Assembly: GCF_965228935.1 (NCBI RefSeq)
Contig: NZ_OZ245846.1
Coordinates: forward strand, 4,092,001 to 4,156,000
Origin: Ulvibacterium sp965228935
Lineage (GTDB): Bacteria > Bacteroidota > Bacteroidia > Flavobacteriales > Flavobacteriaceae
Reading direction: 5' to 3'
DNA length: 64,000 nt
The number at the start of each line of letters is the position of its first letter. The stretch's first letter is position 1. Shown here piece by piece: positions 44,347 to 52,872 of this stretch. The position numbers were made by a program, and so were the translations under genes. The notes beneath the pieces are model-generated. The model saw nothing but the letters and a program-made list of their open reading frames with translations, was not told where the DNA came from and did no database searches.

Positions 44347-46206
44347 TTACAATGGATTATCTTCAACTAAATCCACTTCTACTTTAAGGTTATTGATAAT
44401 GAACTTTTGACGATCGGGGGTATTCTTGCCCATATAAAAATTCAACAACTGTTCAATGGACATCGCCTTATCCAACATCACGGGTTCCAATCGGATATCA
44501 TCCCCGATAAAATGCCGGAACTCATCCGGAGATATTTCTCCCAAGCCCTTGAATCTAGTGATCTCAGGCTTCCCGGTCAGTTTTTCAATGGCCTGTATCT
44601 TCTCTTCATCACTATAGCAGTATATTGTCTCTTTCTTGTTTCTGACCCGGAACAAAGGGGTTTGTAGGATGTATAAATGTCCTTCCTTTATCAGTTCCGG
44701 GAAGAATTGGAGAAAAAAGGTAATTAACAGCAACCGGATATGCATTCCATCTACATCGGCATCCGTGGCGATTACAATATTGTTGTAGCGCAGTTCCTCC
44801 ATGGAATCCTCTATGTTCAGTGCTGCCTGTAGGAGATTGAATTCCTCGTTCTCATAAACGATTTTTTTGGACATGCCATAGGAATTCAAAGGCTTTCCAC
44901 GGAGACTGAACACTGCCTGTGTATTCACATCCCTGGATTTTGTTATGGACCCGGAAGCGGAATCCCCTTCGGTGATGAACAAGGTACTTTCCAATCTCCT
45001 ATCGTTCTTCATGTTATCCAAATGTACACGACAGTCCCTCAGCTTTTTATTGTGCAGGCTTGCTTTTTTTGCCCGTTCCCGTGCCAATTTTCGGATACCG
45101 GAAAGCTCTTTCCGCTCCTTTTCCGCCTGTATAATCTTGCGCTGTAGTTTTTCAGCTGTATCCGGGTTTTTATGTAAATAATTGTCCAGTTGCCTACCCA
45201 CAAAATCATTGATATAGGTCCGCACAGTTGGTAAACCCCCTCCCATATCCGTAGAACCCAACTTGGTCTTGGTCTGGCTTTCGAATACAGGCTCCATGAC
45301 CTTAATGGATATTGCCGAAATAATGGATTTCCGTATATCCGAGGGGTCATAACTCTTTCCGTAGAAATCACGGATGGTCTTTACTATGGCCTCTCGAAAC
45401 GCAGACTGATGCGTACCTCCCTGAGTAGTATGCTGTCCGTTCACAAAAGAGTGGTATTCCTCACTATATTGGGTTCTGCTATGGGTAATGGCAATCTCGA
45501 TATCACTTCCCTTTAAATGAATAATGGGGTACAACATGTCCTCTACATTATTGTTGTCCTCCAACAAGTCCTTTAATCCGTTTTCGGAATGGAACTTTTC
45601 GCCATTGAACACGATAGTGAGACCAGGATTTAGATACACATAGTTCTTCACCATGCGTTCCACGTACTCATTTCGGTATTTGTATTTTTTGAAGATGGAC
45701 TCATCCGGGATAAAGGTAACCTTGGTCCCACGCCTTCTTGCGGTCTCCTCCAACAACTCTTCGTTCTTGAGCTCCCCGATTTCAAATTCCGCGGATTTGG
45801 ATTTGCCCTCCCGTGTGGATTCCACTCTAAAAAAGGTAGAGAGGGCATTCACTGCTTTGGTACCTACGCCATTGAGTCCAACGGACTTCTTAAAGGCCCG
45901 GGTATCATATTTTCCGCCGGTGTTCATTTTGGATACAACATCCACTACTTTGCCCAAGGGAATGCCGCGACCATAGTCACGAACGATTACCCGTTCGCCT
46001 TGAATGGAAATTTCAATGGTCTTGCCGGCTCCCATGACAAACTCATCGATGCAATTGTCCAATACCTCCTTGAGGAGAATGTAAATTCCGTCATCCGCGG
46101 AAGAGCCGTCCCCCAATTTACCGATATACATTCCGGGACGCATTCGGATGTGTTCCTTCCAATCCAGCGAGCGAATATTGTCTTCGGTATATTGTGCTTG
46201 AGCCAT
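44347..46206 (-). CDS. parE: DNA topoisomerase IV subunit B
   Basis: 619 residues. The GHKL ATPase (EVLDNCIDEFVMGAG, DYGRGIPLG, VGLNGVGTKAVNALS), transducer and TOPRIM domain (TEGDSASGS, IATDADVDGMHIR) are all recognisable. The subunit powers strand passage with ParC, the next gene. Length is normal for ParE rather than GyrB. Confidence 0.95.
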   Translation of the reverse strand: MAQAQYTEDNIRSLDWKEHIRMRPGMYIGKLGDGSSADDGIYILLKEVLDNCIDEFVMGAGKTIEISIQGERVIVRDYGRGIPLGKVVDVVSKMNTGGKYDTRAFKKSVGLNGVGTKAVNALSTFFRVESTREGKSKSAEFEIGELKNEELLEETARRRGTKVTFIPDESIFKKYKYRNEYVERMVKNYVYLNPGLTIVFNGEKFHSENGLKDLLEDNNNVEDMLYPIIHLKGSDIEIAITHSRTQYSEEYHSFVNGQHTTQGGTHQSAFREAIVKTIRDFYGKSYDPSDIRKSIISAISIKVMEPVFESQTKTKLGSTDMGGGLPTVRTYINDFVGRQLDNYLHKNPDTAEKLQRKIIQAEKERKELSGIRKLARERAKKASLHNKKLRDCRVHLDNMKNDRRLESTLFITEGDSASGSITKSRDVNTQAVFSLRGKPLNSYGMSKKIVYENEEFNLLQAALNIEDSMEELRYNNIVIATDADVDGMHIRLLLITFFLQFFPELIKEGHLYILQTPLFRVRNKKETIYCYSDEEKIQAIEKLTGKPEITRFKGLGEISPDEFRHFIGDDIRLEPVMLDKAMSIEQLLNFYMGKNTPDRQKFIINNLKVEVDLVEDNPL

Positions 46207-46385
46207 TTAATGCAGGTTTATCCTTGCTAATATAAAATTTCGAGGCAAAAATCAAAATGGGTGCCTATGAAAGTAATTAACAACGAAAGTACGGAATTTG
46301 TTGATAGTCGGGACCAGAGGATTGGAGTCGAAGTCGCAAAACCGTACCTGAAACGAGTTACGTCCAAATCCTTTGCCTTGCCTTC

Positions 46386-47291
46386 CTAGCTCTTTGCTTT
46401 GCCTTTTACCGAAACCAGGCTTACTCCCCCGATTACGATCAACATTCCAAAAATCTGAAGGCCCGTTATCCGTTCATCCAAAAAGAAATAGGCCAAAACA
46501 ATGGTAGAAATGGGGCCCAGACTCCCAAAAATGGAAAAAGTGGACGCTCCAAGCCTTTCAATGGCCGCAGAAACCAAAAATGAGGGGATCAGGGTAGCGA
46601 AAAGTGCCATGGCCAATCCCAAAGCATATACCTGCCATGGATAATGGGCCAATTCAAAATCACCTGAAATTCCGTAATGTACACCTACACATAGGGTCGA
46701 AACGATCATAGCGTAGGAAGTAAACTGGAGCACGCCAAACTTTGGAATCAACCAACCACTGCCCACTAAATAAGCGGCATAGGTAATTGCGCTAAGAAAA
46801 ATCAAAAACCCACCCCATACCGCTGATTCACCTTGAATCTGAATCTCATCCCAGAAAGTAACGACCACCCCAAGATAGGTAACCAAAATGGCCCATGTTT
46901 GGGACTTGCTTATTACTTTTCTAAAGAAAAGCCAGGATAGCAACACTACTATAGTGGGGTAGATGAATAGAATAATCCGTTCCAGTCCGGCCTTAATATA
47001 ATGTAGCCCTATAAAATCGAAAAGGCTGGCGAGGTAGTAACCGACAAACCCGAAAAATAGAACCCAAACATAGTCCTTGACCTGGATTTCCTTGGGATGT
47101 AACGGTTTTTTCCATAACGCGATCAACATATAAAAAGGAAGGGCAAAGCCCATCCGAAACAAAAGCAGGGTAACATGGTCTACCCGGTATTGATAGGCAA
47201 GCTTTACCATGACCGCTTTCGTGGAAAAGAGCACTACCCCTACAATGGCCAATAGGATTCCAACACCCGAAGCGGACGACTTTTTAAACAT
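46386..47291 (-). CDS. EamA/DMT-family transporter
   Basis: About 301 residues from the ATG at 47291 (MFKKSSASGVGI), preferred over one twelve codons upstream. Ten transmembrane helices in two EamA repeats are visible (for example GILLAIVGVVLFSTKAVMVK and later TLIPSFLVSAAIERLGASTF). It would export a small metabolite or amino acid; the substrate is unknown. About 180 bases with no gene separate it from parE. Confidence 0.88.
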   Translation of the reverse strand: MFKKSSASGVGILLAIVGVVLFSTKAVMVKLAYQYRVDHVTLLLFRMGFALPFYMLIALWKKPLHPKEIQVKDYVWVLFFGFVGYYLASLFDFIGLHYIKAGLERIILFIYPTIVVLLSWLFFRKVISKSQTWAILVTYLGVVVTFWDEIQIQGESAVWGGFLIFLSAITYAAYLVGSGWLIPKFGVLQFTSYAMIVSTLCVGVHYGISGDFELAHYPWQVYALGLAMALFATLIPSFLVSAAIERLGASTFSIFGSLGPISTIVLAYFFLDERITGLQIFGMLIVIGGVSLVSVKGKAKS

Positions 47292-47449
47292 TCCATAAAG
47301 GTAAAATGAATCTTTTATGGGCTCCAATCCTTTCTTGCAGGATTACGATGGTCAGTTACCATCTGGAAATCGTTGTTTGAAGTTTTAATACTTAAGCGGG
47401 TCATGTGCTACATGAATATTGAAAATAATTCTTAGGTGAAAAGGGAAAC

Positions 47450-49378
47450 CTATTCAGCACAATTTCCCATAACTAAGTCATTATAGGACGGATTATATCC
47501 ATTCTCATTAATAAGCAAATTCTGATTCCACCCACTATCGAATAAGTTTTGTAAGCCACAAAAATCAACGAGATGAGTGTTTTGAACAATATCAATAGCA
47601 CCACAATTAACAAGGTTTTCAAGGTTGTTAAGGTTGTCTAAAACGGCATTATTTGAAATTCTCAGTCCGTAGGTTATGGACTTTAGACTAGATAGACCTT
47701 CCAAGTCTTCAAGCAAAGGGTTTTCCGAAATAAGGAGGCCTCCAGAAATACCGGTTACTGTATTTAGTCCATTTAGGTTCTTTAAACCTTGATTTCGTCT
47801 AACAGCAATACTCGTTACTTCGACAAGACTTTCGAAATTAGCCAAATCCACTACATCTTCAGAGCCATTTATTTCAAGGTACTCAACTGATTCTAACATT
47901 TTAAAACAGTCCAAATTCCTTAATCCATCATTTTGTACGAGCCAAATATTTTCCGAAATATTTCTGATTTCATCGAATCCTATAATTTCCTCCAATACAT
48001 AATTGTGGGATATATCTATCGATTCGCCGATATTTATCAGACCATTGAAGCCATTAATAATCCGTAAGTTGAAATTGGCGTGTATATTCAATTCATCGTC
48101 AATGGACAATAAATTGTTAAATGAGTCAATTGTGTCCAATCCATCATTGAACGAGATATCAAAAAGTCTATCAACGGACTCCAAACTCTCAAATCCTCTA
48201 ATCTCGGAAAGAACCGGATTCTTATGAATAGAGAAACCGCCAAGTATATTTTTTAGCGATGGAAAACCTTCTAAACGAGGTAAAATGCCATTTTTTGTAA
48301 TTTGAAAGTTTTTTTTGATCGATTCTAGGGATTGGAATGCATTTATTATCTCCAGGTAATCATTCCCATCAATAACCAAGCTTTCTTCCAAACTAGTCAA
48401 ATCGGAGAGGCCATCTATAGATAGCAACTTGTCATTATTTTTGATTAATACATTTGCCAGCGTTTCAATGCCATCAAATCCCGAAATACGTTCCAAAGTA
48501 GCATTATAACCAATCTGTATGTCCTTTTTAATGTTAGGTATTCTTTTTAATGTACCCAAATCATGTAAAGGCTTGTTGCCAATAACGGTTAATGATTCAA
48601 CATTTTCCAATTTATTTAAGCCCTCTATTGACTCTAAACTCCCGTTATAGTATATCCTAAGTTCGCCTCCAACCGACTTTAGGGAAGATAGTCCCGTAAT
48701 TTTAGTGATACCAGTATTGGCCGCTATTGATAGTTTGCCTCCTACTGCTTCCAAGTTGGGCAAACTATTAAAGTTTTCCAATATATTAAGTTCTTGTATT
48801 TCGAGATCACCTCTCACTCGATTAATGGTCTCCAACGAACTTAAATCCTCTATAAAAGGTTCTTCCCTACCACTAATAAACAACTTTCCTGTGATTTCTG
48901 TATATAACTGAGAAGCAAAGTTATCCACTTCATTCTGATTTTGAAGAATGACATCGCCGTCAAACACTTTGTGGGGAAACTCTTGCTTTATCGCTACAAA
49001 CTCCTTCTGGGAGCCATATGCTGTACCAACCGAGTTTGTTGCATAAGCTCTTACATAGTAGGTAGTATTCGCATTAAGGCCATATATATGACTATTAAAA
49101 CTTCCGATTCCGGATCCATCTGAAGTTTTGTTGTCCGTAATAGTAGGATTTGTTGAAGTACTCCAACATACTCCTCGAGATACTACGTTGGCTCCACCAT
49201 TTTCTTGGATATTCCCACCTGAAGAAGCCGTATTGCCAGTGATTTGATTAATTGAAGAAGTAGTTATTTTCGGAATTTCCAATTCCTCATTGGTTGGTTC
49301 TGCGGTGGGTTCGGATTCTGATTTGGAACACCCGGTTAAAAAGAGAAAAATTAAGATGACAACTCCAATTTTTTTCAT
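47450..49378 (-). CDS. Lipoprotein with Fn3-like domain and leucine-rich (receptor L-like) repeats
   Basis: 642 residues. Lipobox LTGC with Cys17, an acidic linker, and an Fn3-like domain (about 38-125: GVCWSTSTNPTITDNKT, NANTTYYVRAYATNSVG). From about residue 140 there is a long array of roughly 23-residue leucine-rich repeats with the pattern xIxGLxxLxSVxGxLxIxxNxxL, as in receptor L or BspA-like domains (LSSLKSVGGELRIYYNGSLE, SLESVDRLFDISFNDGLD). It is probably displayed on the cell surface and binds protein or carbohydrate. The AT-rich composition differs somewhat from neighbouring housekeeping genes. Confidence 0.8.
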   Translation of the reverse strand: MKKIGVVILIFLFLTGCSKSESEPTAEPTNEELEIPKITTSSINQITGNTASSGGNIQENGGANVVSRGVCWSTSTNPTITDNKTSDGSGIGSFNSHIYGLNANTTYYVRAYATNSVGTAYGSQKEFVAIKQEFPHKVFDGDVILQNQNEVDNFASQLYTEITGKLFISGREEPFIEDLSSLETINRVRGDLEIQELNILENFNSLPNLEAVGGKLSIAANTGITKITGLSSLKSVGGELRIYYNGSLESIEGLNKLENVESLTVIGNKPLHDLGTLKRIPNIKKDIQIGYNATLERISGFDGIETLANVLIKNNDKLLSIDGLSDLTSLEESLVIDGNDYLEIINAFQSLESIKKNFQITKNGILPRLEGFPSLKNILGGFSIHKNPVLSEIRGFESLESVDRLFDISFNDGLDTIDSFNNLLSIDDELNIHANFNLRIINGFNGLINIGESIDISHNYVLEEIIGFDEIRNISENIWLVQNDGLRNLDCFKMLESVEYLEINGSEDVVDLANFESLVEVTSIAVRRNQGLKNLNGLNTVTGISGGLLISENPLLEDLEGLSSLKSITYGLRISNNAVLDNLNNLENLVNCGAIDIVQNTHLVDFCGLQNLFDSGWNQNLLINENGYNPSYNDLVMGNCAE

Positions 49379-49485
49379 ATCCCTTAAACGACCCTCATTG
49401 ACAAATATTTGAAATTGAGCAGGAAAAGTTTTAATCAGTATTGTGTAAAGTTCTTATCTAGGTCCAAATCTTATTGTTCGATATA

Positions 49486-50580
49486 TCACACATTGAACCG
49501 AAAATGCATTACATCCCCATCCTGTACAATGTAGTCTTTTCCTTCTACCCGCATTTTACCGGCTTCCTTTACTTTTTGCTCGCTACCATAATGCACATAA
49601 TCCGAATAGGAAATGACCTCGGCGCGGATAAATCCTTTTTCAAAGTCGGTATGGATTACCCCGGCGGCCTGGGGTGCAGTAGCGCCTACGGGAATGGTCC
49701 ATGCCCGGACTTCCTTTTCCCCTGCGGTAAAATAGGTCTCCAGATTTAGTAATTTGTAGGCCCCTCGTATCAGTTTCGCGGAACCCGGTTCATCCAGTCC
49801 AAGGTCTTCCAGGAACATTTGCCGTTCTTCATAGGTCTCCAGTTCCGTGATATCCGCTTCCGTACCCACCGCCAAAACAAGAATGGCCGCCTCCTCATGG
49901 GCTACGGTATTGCGTACTTTTTCCACATAGGAATTCCCCGAGACCGCAGACCCTTCATCCACATTGCACACATATAGCACGGGTTTGTCGGTTATGAATT
50001 GTAAAGGTCTTATATATTCCTTTCGCGCTTCCTTTTCAATGGAAATGGCCCGTACAGAGATGCCGGCCTCCAAACCTTCCTTCAATTTTACTAGCACGGC
50101 CTCTTCCTTCTGAGCTTCCTTATTTCCGGTTTTTGCTGCACGTTTTACCTTGTCCAGTTTTTTCTCTACGGTTTCCAGATCCTTCAATTGCAGTTCCATA
50201 TCAATGGTCTCCTTATCACGGATAGGGTCTACGGAACCGTCTACATGGACTACATTATCATTATCAAAACAACGTAATACGTGCAAGATAGCATCGGTCT
50301 CACGGATGTTTCCCAGGAACTGGTTGCCCAACCCCTCCCCTTTGCTGGCTCCTTTTACAAGCCCTGCGATATCCACGATTTCCACCGTGGCGGGTACTAC
50401 GCGTTCCGGATTCACCAACTCTTCCAGTTTTTCCAACCTCGGATCGGGAACATTTACCACCCCAATATTGGGTTCAATAGTGCAAAACGGGAAATTGGCA
50501 CTTTGCGCCTTGGCGTTGGATAGGCAATTAAAAAGAGTGGACTTGCCTACATTGGGTAGGCCTACAATACCTGCTTTCAT
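49486..50580 (-). CDS. ychF: Redox-responsive ATPase/GTPase YchF
   Basis: 364 residues, normal length. P-loop GLPNVGKSTLFNCLS, then NFPFCTIEPNIGVV, and DIAGLVKGASKGEGLGNQFL as switch region; C-terminal TGS-like domain (RAWTIPVGATAPQAAGVIH, YIVQDGDVMHFRFN). OLA1/YchF proteins bind ribosomes and prefer ATP. Transcribed alone with a TAnnTTTG promoter upstream. Confidence 0.96.
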   Translation of the reverse strand: MKAGIVGLPNVGKSTLFNCLSNAKAQSANFPFCTIEPNIGVVNVPDPRLEKLEELVNPERVVPATVEIVDIAGLVKGASKGEGLGNQFLGNIRETDAILHVLRCFDNDNVVHVDGSVDPIRDKETIDMELQLKDLETVEKKLDKVKRAAKTGNKEAQKEEAVLVKLKEGLEAGISVRAISIEKEARKEYIRPLQFITDKPVLYVCNVDEGSAVSGNSYVEKVRNTVAHEEAAILVLAVGTEADITELETYEERQMFLEDLGLDEPGSAKLIRGAYKLLNLETYFTAGEKEVRAWTIPVGATAPQAAGVIHTDFEKGFIRAEVISYSDYVHYGSEQKVKEAGKMRVEGKDYIVQDGDVMHFRFNV

Positions 50581-50637
50581 TTGTGGAAGACGTTAGCTTT
50601 AAGGTTTGGAAAAAGTTTCCATTTTCCAATTCGCGTG

Positions 50638-50671
50638 CAAAGATAGTTTTTCAAAATGGTTTTGAATCCAA
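50638..50671 (-). promoter_or_regulatory. Candidate ychF promoter
   Basis: On the minus strand TTG (50671-50669), a 23-base spacer and TATCTTTG (50645-50638) fit the Bacteroidota consensus, giving a 5' leader of about 50 bases. Confidence 0.45.
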
Positions 50672-50982
50672 TATCACGGACGTATATGAAAATGACCGGG
50701 GAAATAAAGAATCAAAGTCCAAAACCTCACTCGGCAATATGCTTGTGTCTCAAAGGTCGGGTTGTCCCTCTGGTCATCCTAAATCGGTAATTGACCATTC
50801 GCTTCCCTTACCTCTTTGGGGCTTCAAAATCCAAATAGGTTTTGCTTGGGTTTAAGGCAATTATTCCTTTTTACGGAGTATCATTTTAATGGGAAAACCA
50901 TTTAGATTTAGGTATAGATACAGCGAGAAAAGAATTATACGATTATAGAAACGGGCAGAAATTGGACGGAGTATATGGTTTA

Positions 50983-51003
50983 TGTATTTCGTCGAAAAAC
51001 CAT
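50983..51003 (+). promoter_or_regulatory. TGTATTTCGTCGAAAAA motif, copy 2
   Basis: Contains the palindrome TTTCG-T-CGAAA at 50987-50997. Over 17 bases it differs from copy 1 (30815-30835, minus strand) only at the third base. It lies 36 bases before a TACATTTG box at the head of the RHS island. Confidence 0.5.
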
Positions 51004-51034
51004 AAAATCATTTTTATGTATAGCATAAACTCTA

Positions 51035-51042
51035 TACATTTG
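51035..51042 (+). promoter_or_regulatory. Candidate -7 box upstream of the RHS island
   Basis: TACATTTG exactly matches TAnnTTTG. It is about 430 bases before the first intact gene (51475) and may have served the gene now reduced to the fragment at 51318-51470. Confidence 0.4.
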
Positions 51043-51317
51043 AATACAAATCTTACAAAAAATGTAATTTAAATATCTATTTATTAATTAAGTACCAGCC
51101 CCAAATTTAACCTACTTGATATGAAAGCTTCCCCCGCTGGACAGGTCATTTGCTGTCCATTTGTACCACTCTTTAAAGTCTCCGGTATTTCACGGATTCC
51201 CACATCGGATTTATTTAGCAACAAGTTACTACCTGCGAAAGGAGTTTTCAAACGGAAGGCCTTTCCTATGGCATTCCTGTTTGGAACAAGGGACTATCTC
51301 AACGAAAGCTTGGGCGG

Positions 51318-51470
51318 ATGGATCTACCCAGTTCAGAGCTTCAAAAGCAGAACTCGGGGGAGAAGAACAAACTGCTACTGGAGAAGATCAAGGAGTTGAC
51401 GCTGTATACCATTGAACAACAAAAGACCGTATACCATTTAATCGGTCAAATAAACCTCTTAAAAGAATAG
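51318..51470 (+). pseudogene. C-terminal remnant of a secreted Fn3/tail-fibre-like gene
   Basis: The last 35 or so codons encode NKLLLEKIKELTLYTIEQQK and a short tail ending NLLKE. This matches the C-terminal coiled coil of the intact neighbour (NKLLLEKIEELTLYILQQQK). By hand the DNA at 51366-51427 and 52738-52799 is about 80% identical. Upstream the frame loses similarity, so only the 3' end of a related gene survives, five bases before the start of the intact copy. Confidence 0.7.
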
Positions 51471-51474
51471 AAAA

Positions 51475-52857
51475 ATGAAAACGATGTTAAAATTTTCCTT
51501 GCTGTTAATAGGGACATTTTCCCTGGCCCAGAACAATCTGCTCGATACGTCGACCTGGACCGTGGGAACCGGAGGTGCCACAGGTTTTTGGTTACAGGGA
51601 ACCGAAGCCGAGAACGTAAGGGAACTGGGAACCGACCCCCATGGTAACCAAACGGTTTTATGGAAAGTAATCCCGGATGGGGCCAACGATGTGGACGGCG
51701 GATGGGGCACCACGTATTTGGCTGCAGATCATACCAAAACCTATCGCTTTACGGTATGGATAAAAAAAACGAATTCCAACAGTGGCAATACATATTTTGG
51801 CCTATACGCCTATGACTCCGGTAACACAAGGAACAGTCTTAATCTCGATGGCAGCCTAAATGTCAACCCTTATTTTTTCTTGGGTGATCTGCCCCAATTG
51901 GACACCTGGTACCTTTTGGTGGGTTTTCTACACGAGAGCGGGTATTCCTCCACGGTGAGTCAGGGAGGTATCTATGACCAGAGCGGTGTAAAAGTGCAAG
52001 ATCTTACCGATTTTAAGTTTTCGTCCACTTCCTCCCAGATGCGCCACCGGGCCTATCTGTACTATGCTACCAATACGGCGGACCGCCAATTCTTCTGGGA
52101 ACCTACCATTTATGAGGTCAACGGCCAGGAGCCTACGGTACAAGACCTGTTGGGCCTTGGCGGCGGTTCGGATACCCAGGCCCCTACGGCGCCCACCTTG
52201 GCCAGTACCGGCCATACCGACAGTACTGCGGATCTAAGCTGGTCCGGTTCTACGGACGATACCGCCGTTACCGGTTACAAAATTTTCAAGGACGGGGCGT
52301 TGGAGGTCACATTGGGCAATGTAAGTACCTACCAGGTAACCGGTCTTACTGCCGGGACGAACTACAATTTTACGGCTACGGCCCTGGATGCCGCAGGTAA
52401 TGAAAGTACGGCCAGCAATGCTGTGTCCGTAACCACGTACAGTTCGGGAGGCGGCGGAGGCACAGTTTGGAACAGCTCGGGAAACGATATCAATTATACC
52501 ATCGGTAATGTAGGCATTGGCACAACGACCATCGGCACCTGGAAATTGGCCGTGGGTGGTAGGATACGTGCAGAAGAAGTAAATGTAGAGACCGGCTGGG
52601 CCGATTATGTCTTTACGGAGGGATATGACCTGCCTACCTTGGAAGAAGTGGAAAGACATATCCAAGAAAAAGGTCATTTGATCAATATCCCTTCGGCAAA
52701 AGAGGTGGAGGCTAACGGGATAGAGATTGGGGAGATGAACAAACTGCTGCTGGAGAAGATCGAGGAACTTACACTTTACATTCTTCAACAACAAAAGCAA
52801 ATTGAACAGCTGAAAGACTTTGAAAATCAGTTTAAAAACGAACTAATGAATTTCTGA
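51475..52857 (+). CDS. Secreted Fn3-domain protein with C-terminal coiled coil
   Basis: 460 residues. Signal peptide (about 1-18, ending FSLAQ), a jelly-roll-like N-terminal domain (NLLDTSTWTVGTGG; aromatic-rich, about 20-225), an Fn3 domain (about 236-322) and a Gly linker. A C-terminal region follows with IGNVGIGTTTIGTWKLAVGG, as in tail-fibre and pyocin-knob-like proteins, and then YDLPTLEEVERHIQEKGHL and a coiled coil (about 415-458). The family often precedes large RHS proteins in flavobacteria, and here the RHS gene follows 15 bases later. It is probably surface-exposed; its exact role is unknown. Confidence 0.75.
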   Translation: MKTMLKFSLLLIGTFSLAQNNLLDTSTWTVGTGGATGFWLQGTEAENVRELGTDPHGNQTVLWKVIPDGANDVDGGWGTTYLAADHTKTYRFTVWIKKTNSNSGNTYFGLYAYDSGNTRNSLNLDGSLNVNPYFFLGDLPQLDTWYLLVGFLHESGYSSTVSQGGIYDQSGVKVQDLTDFKFSSTSSQMRHRAYLYYATNTADRQFFWEPTIYEVNGQEPTVQDLLGLGGGSDTQAPTAPTLASTGHTDSTADLSWSGSTDDTAVTGYKIFKDGALEVTLGNVSTYQVTGLTAGTNYNFTATALDAAGNESTASNAVSVTTYSSGGGGGTVWNSSGNDINYTIGNVGIGTTTIGTWKLAVGGRIRAEEVNVETGWADYVFTEGYDLPTLEEVERHIQEKGHLINIPSAKEVEANGIEIGEMNKLLLEKIEELTLYILQQQKQIEQLKDFENQFKNELMNF

Positions 52858-52872
52858 ATAACAAATAGAAAA

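Larger units (their letters stand above)
50581..51474. other. Gene-poor 0.9-kb region at the head of the RHS island
   Basis: Between ychF and the Fn3 gene I see no intact gene. It holds the ychF promoter, the second TTTCGTCGAAA-type motif (50983), a TACATTTG box (51035) and a decayed 3' gene fragment (51318-51470). Short open frames at 50583-50855 and 51121-51399 show no protein-like pattern. The layout suggests the promoter and remains of a former first gene of the island. Confidence 0.55.

Noticed and set aside
46300..46386. tRNA-like or structured RNA between parE and the EamA gene
   Set aside because: An imperfect AGGATT(T)GGA / TCCAAATCCT pairing exists, but no cloverleaf or anticodon arm can be built.
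47450..49378. Repeated DNA suggesting a CRISPR-like or satellite array
   Set aside because: The periodicity is a protein-level leucine-rich repeat with varying codons, not a DNA repeat.
50583..50855. 90-residue frame upstream of the RHS island
   Set aside because: Composition and sequence show no protein-like features; it overlaps the ychF promoter.
51121..51399. 92-residue frame ahead of the Fn3 gene
   Set aside because: It runs in a different frame from the recognisable gene remnant at 51318-51470 and has no family pattern.
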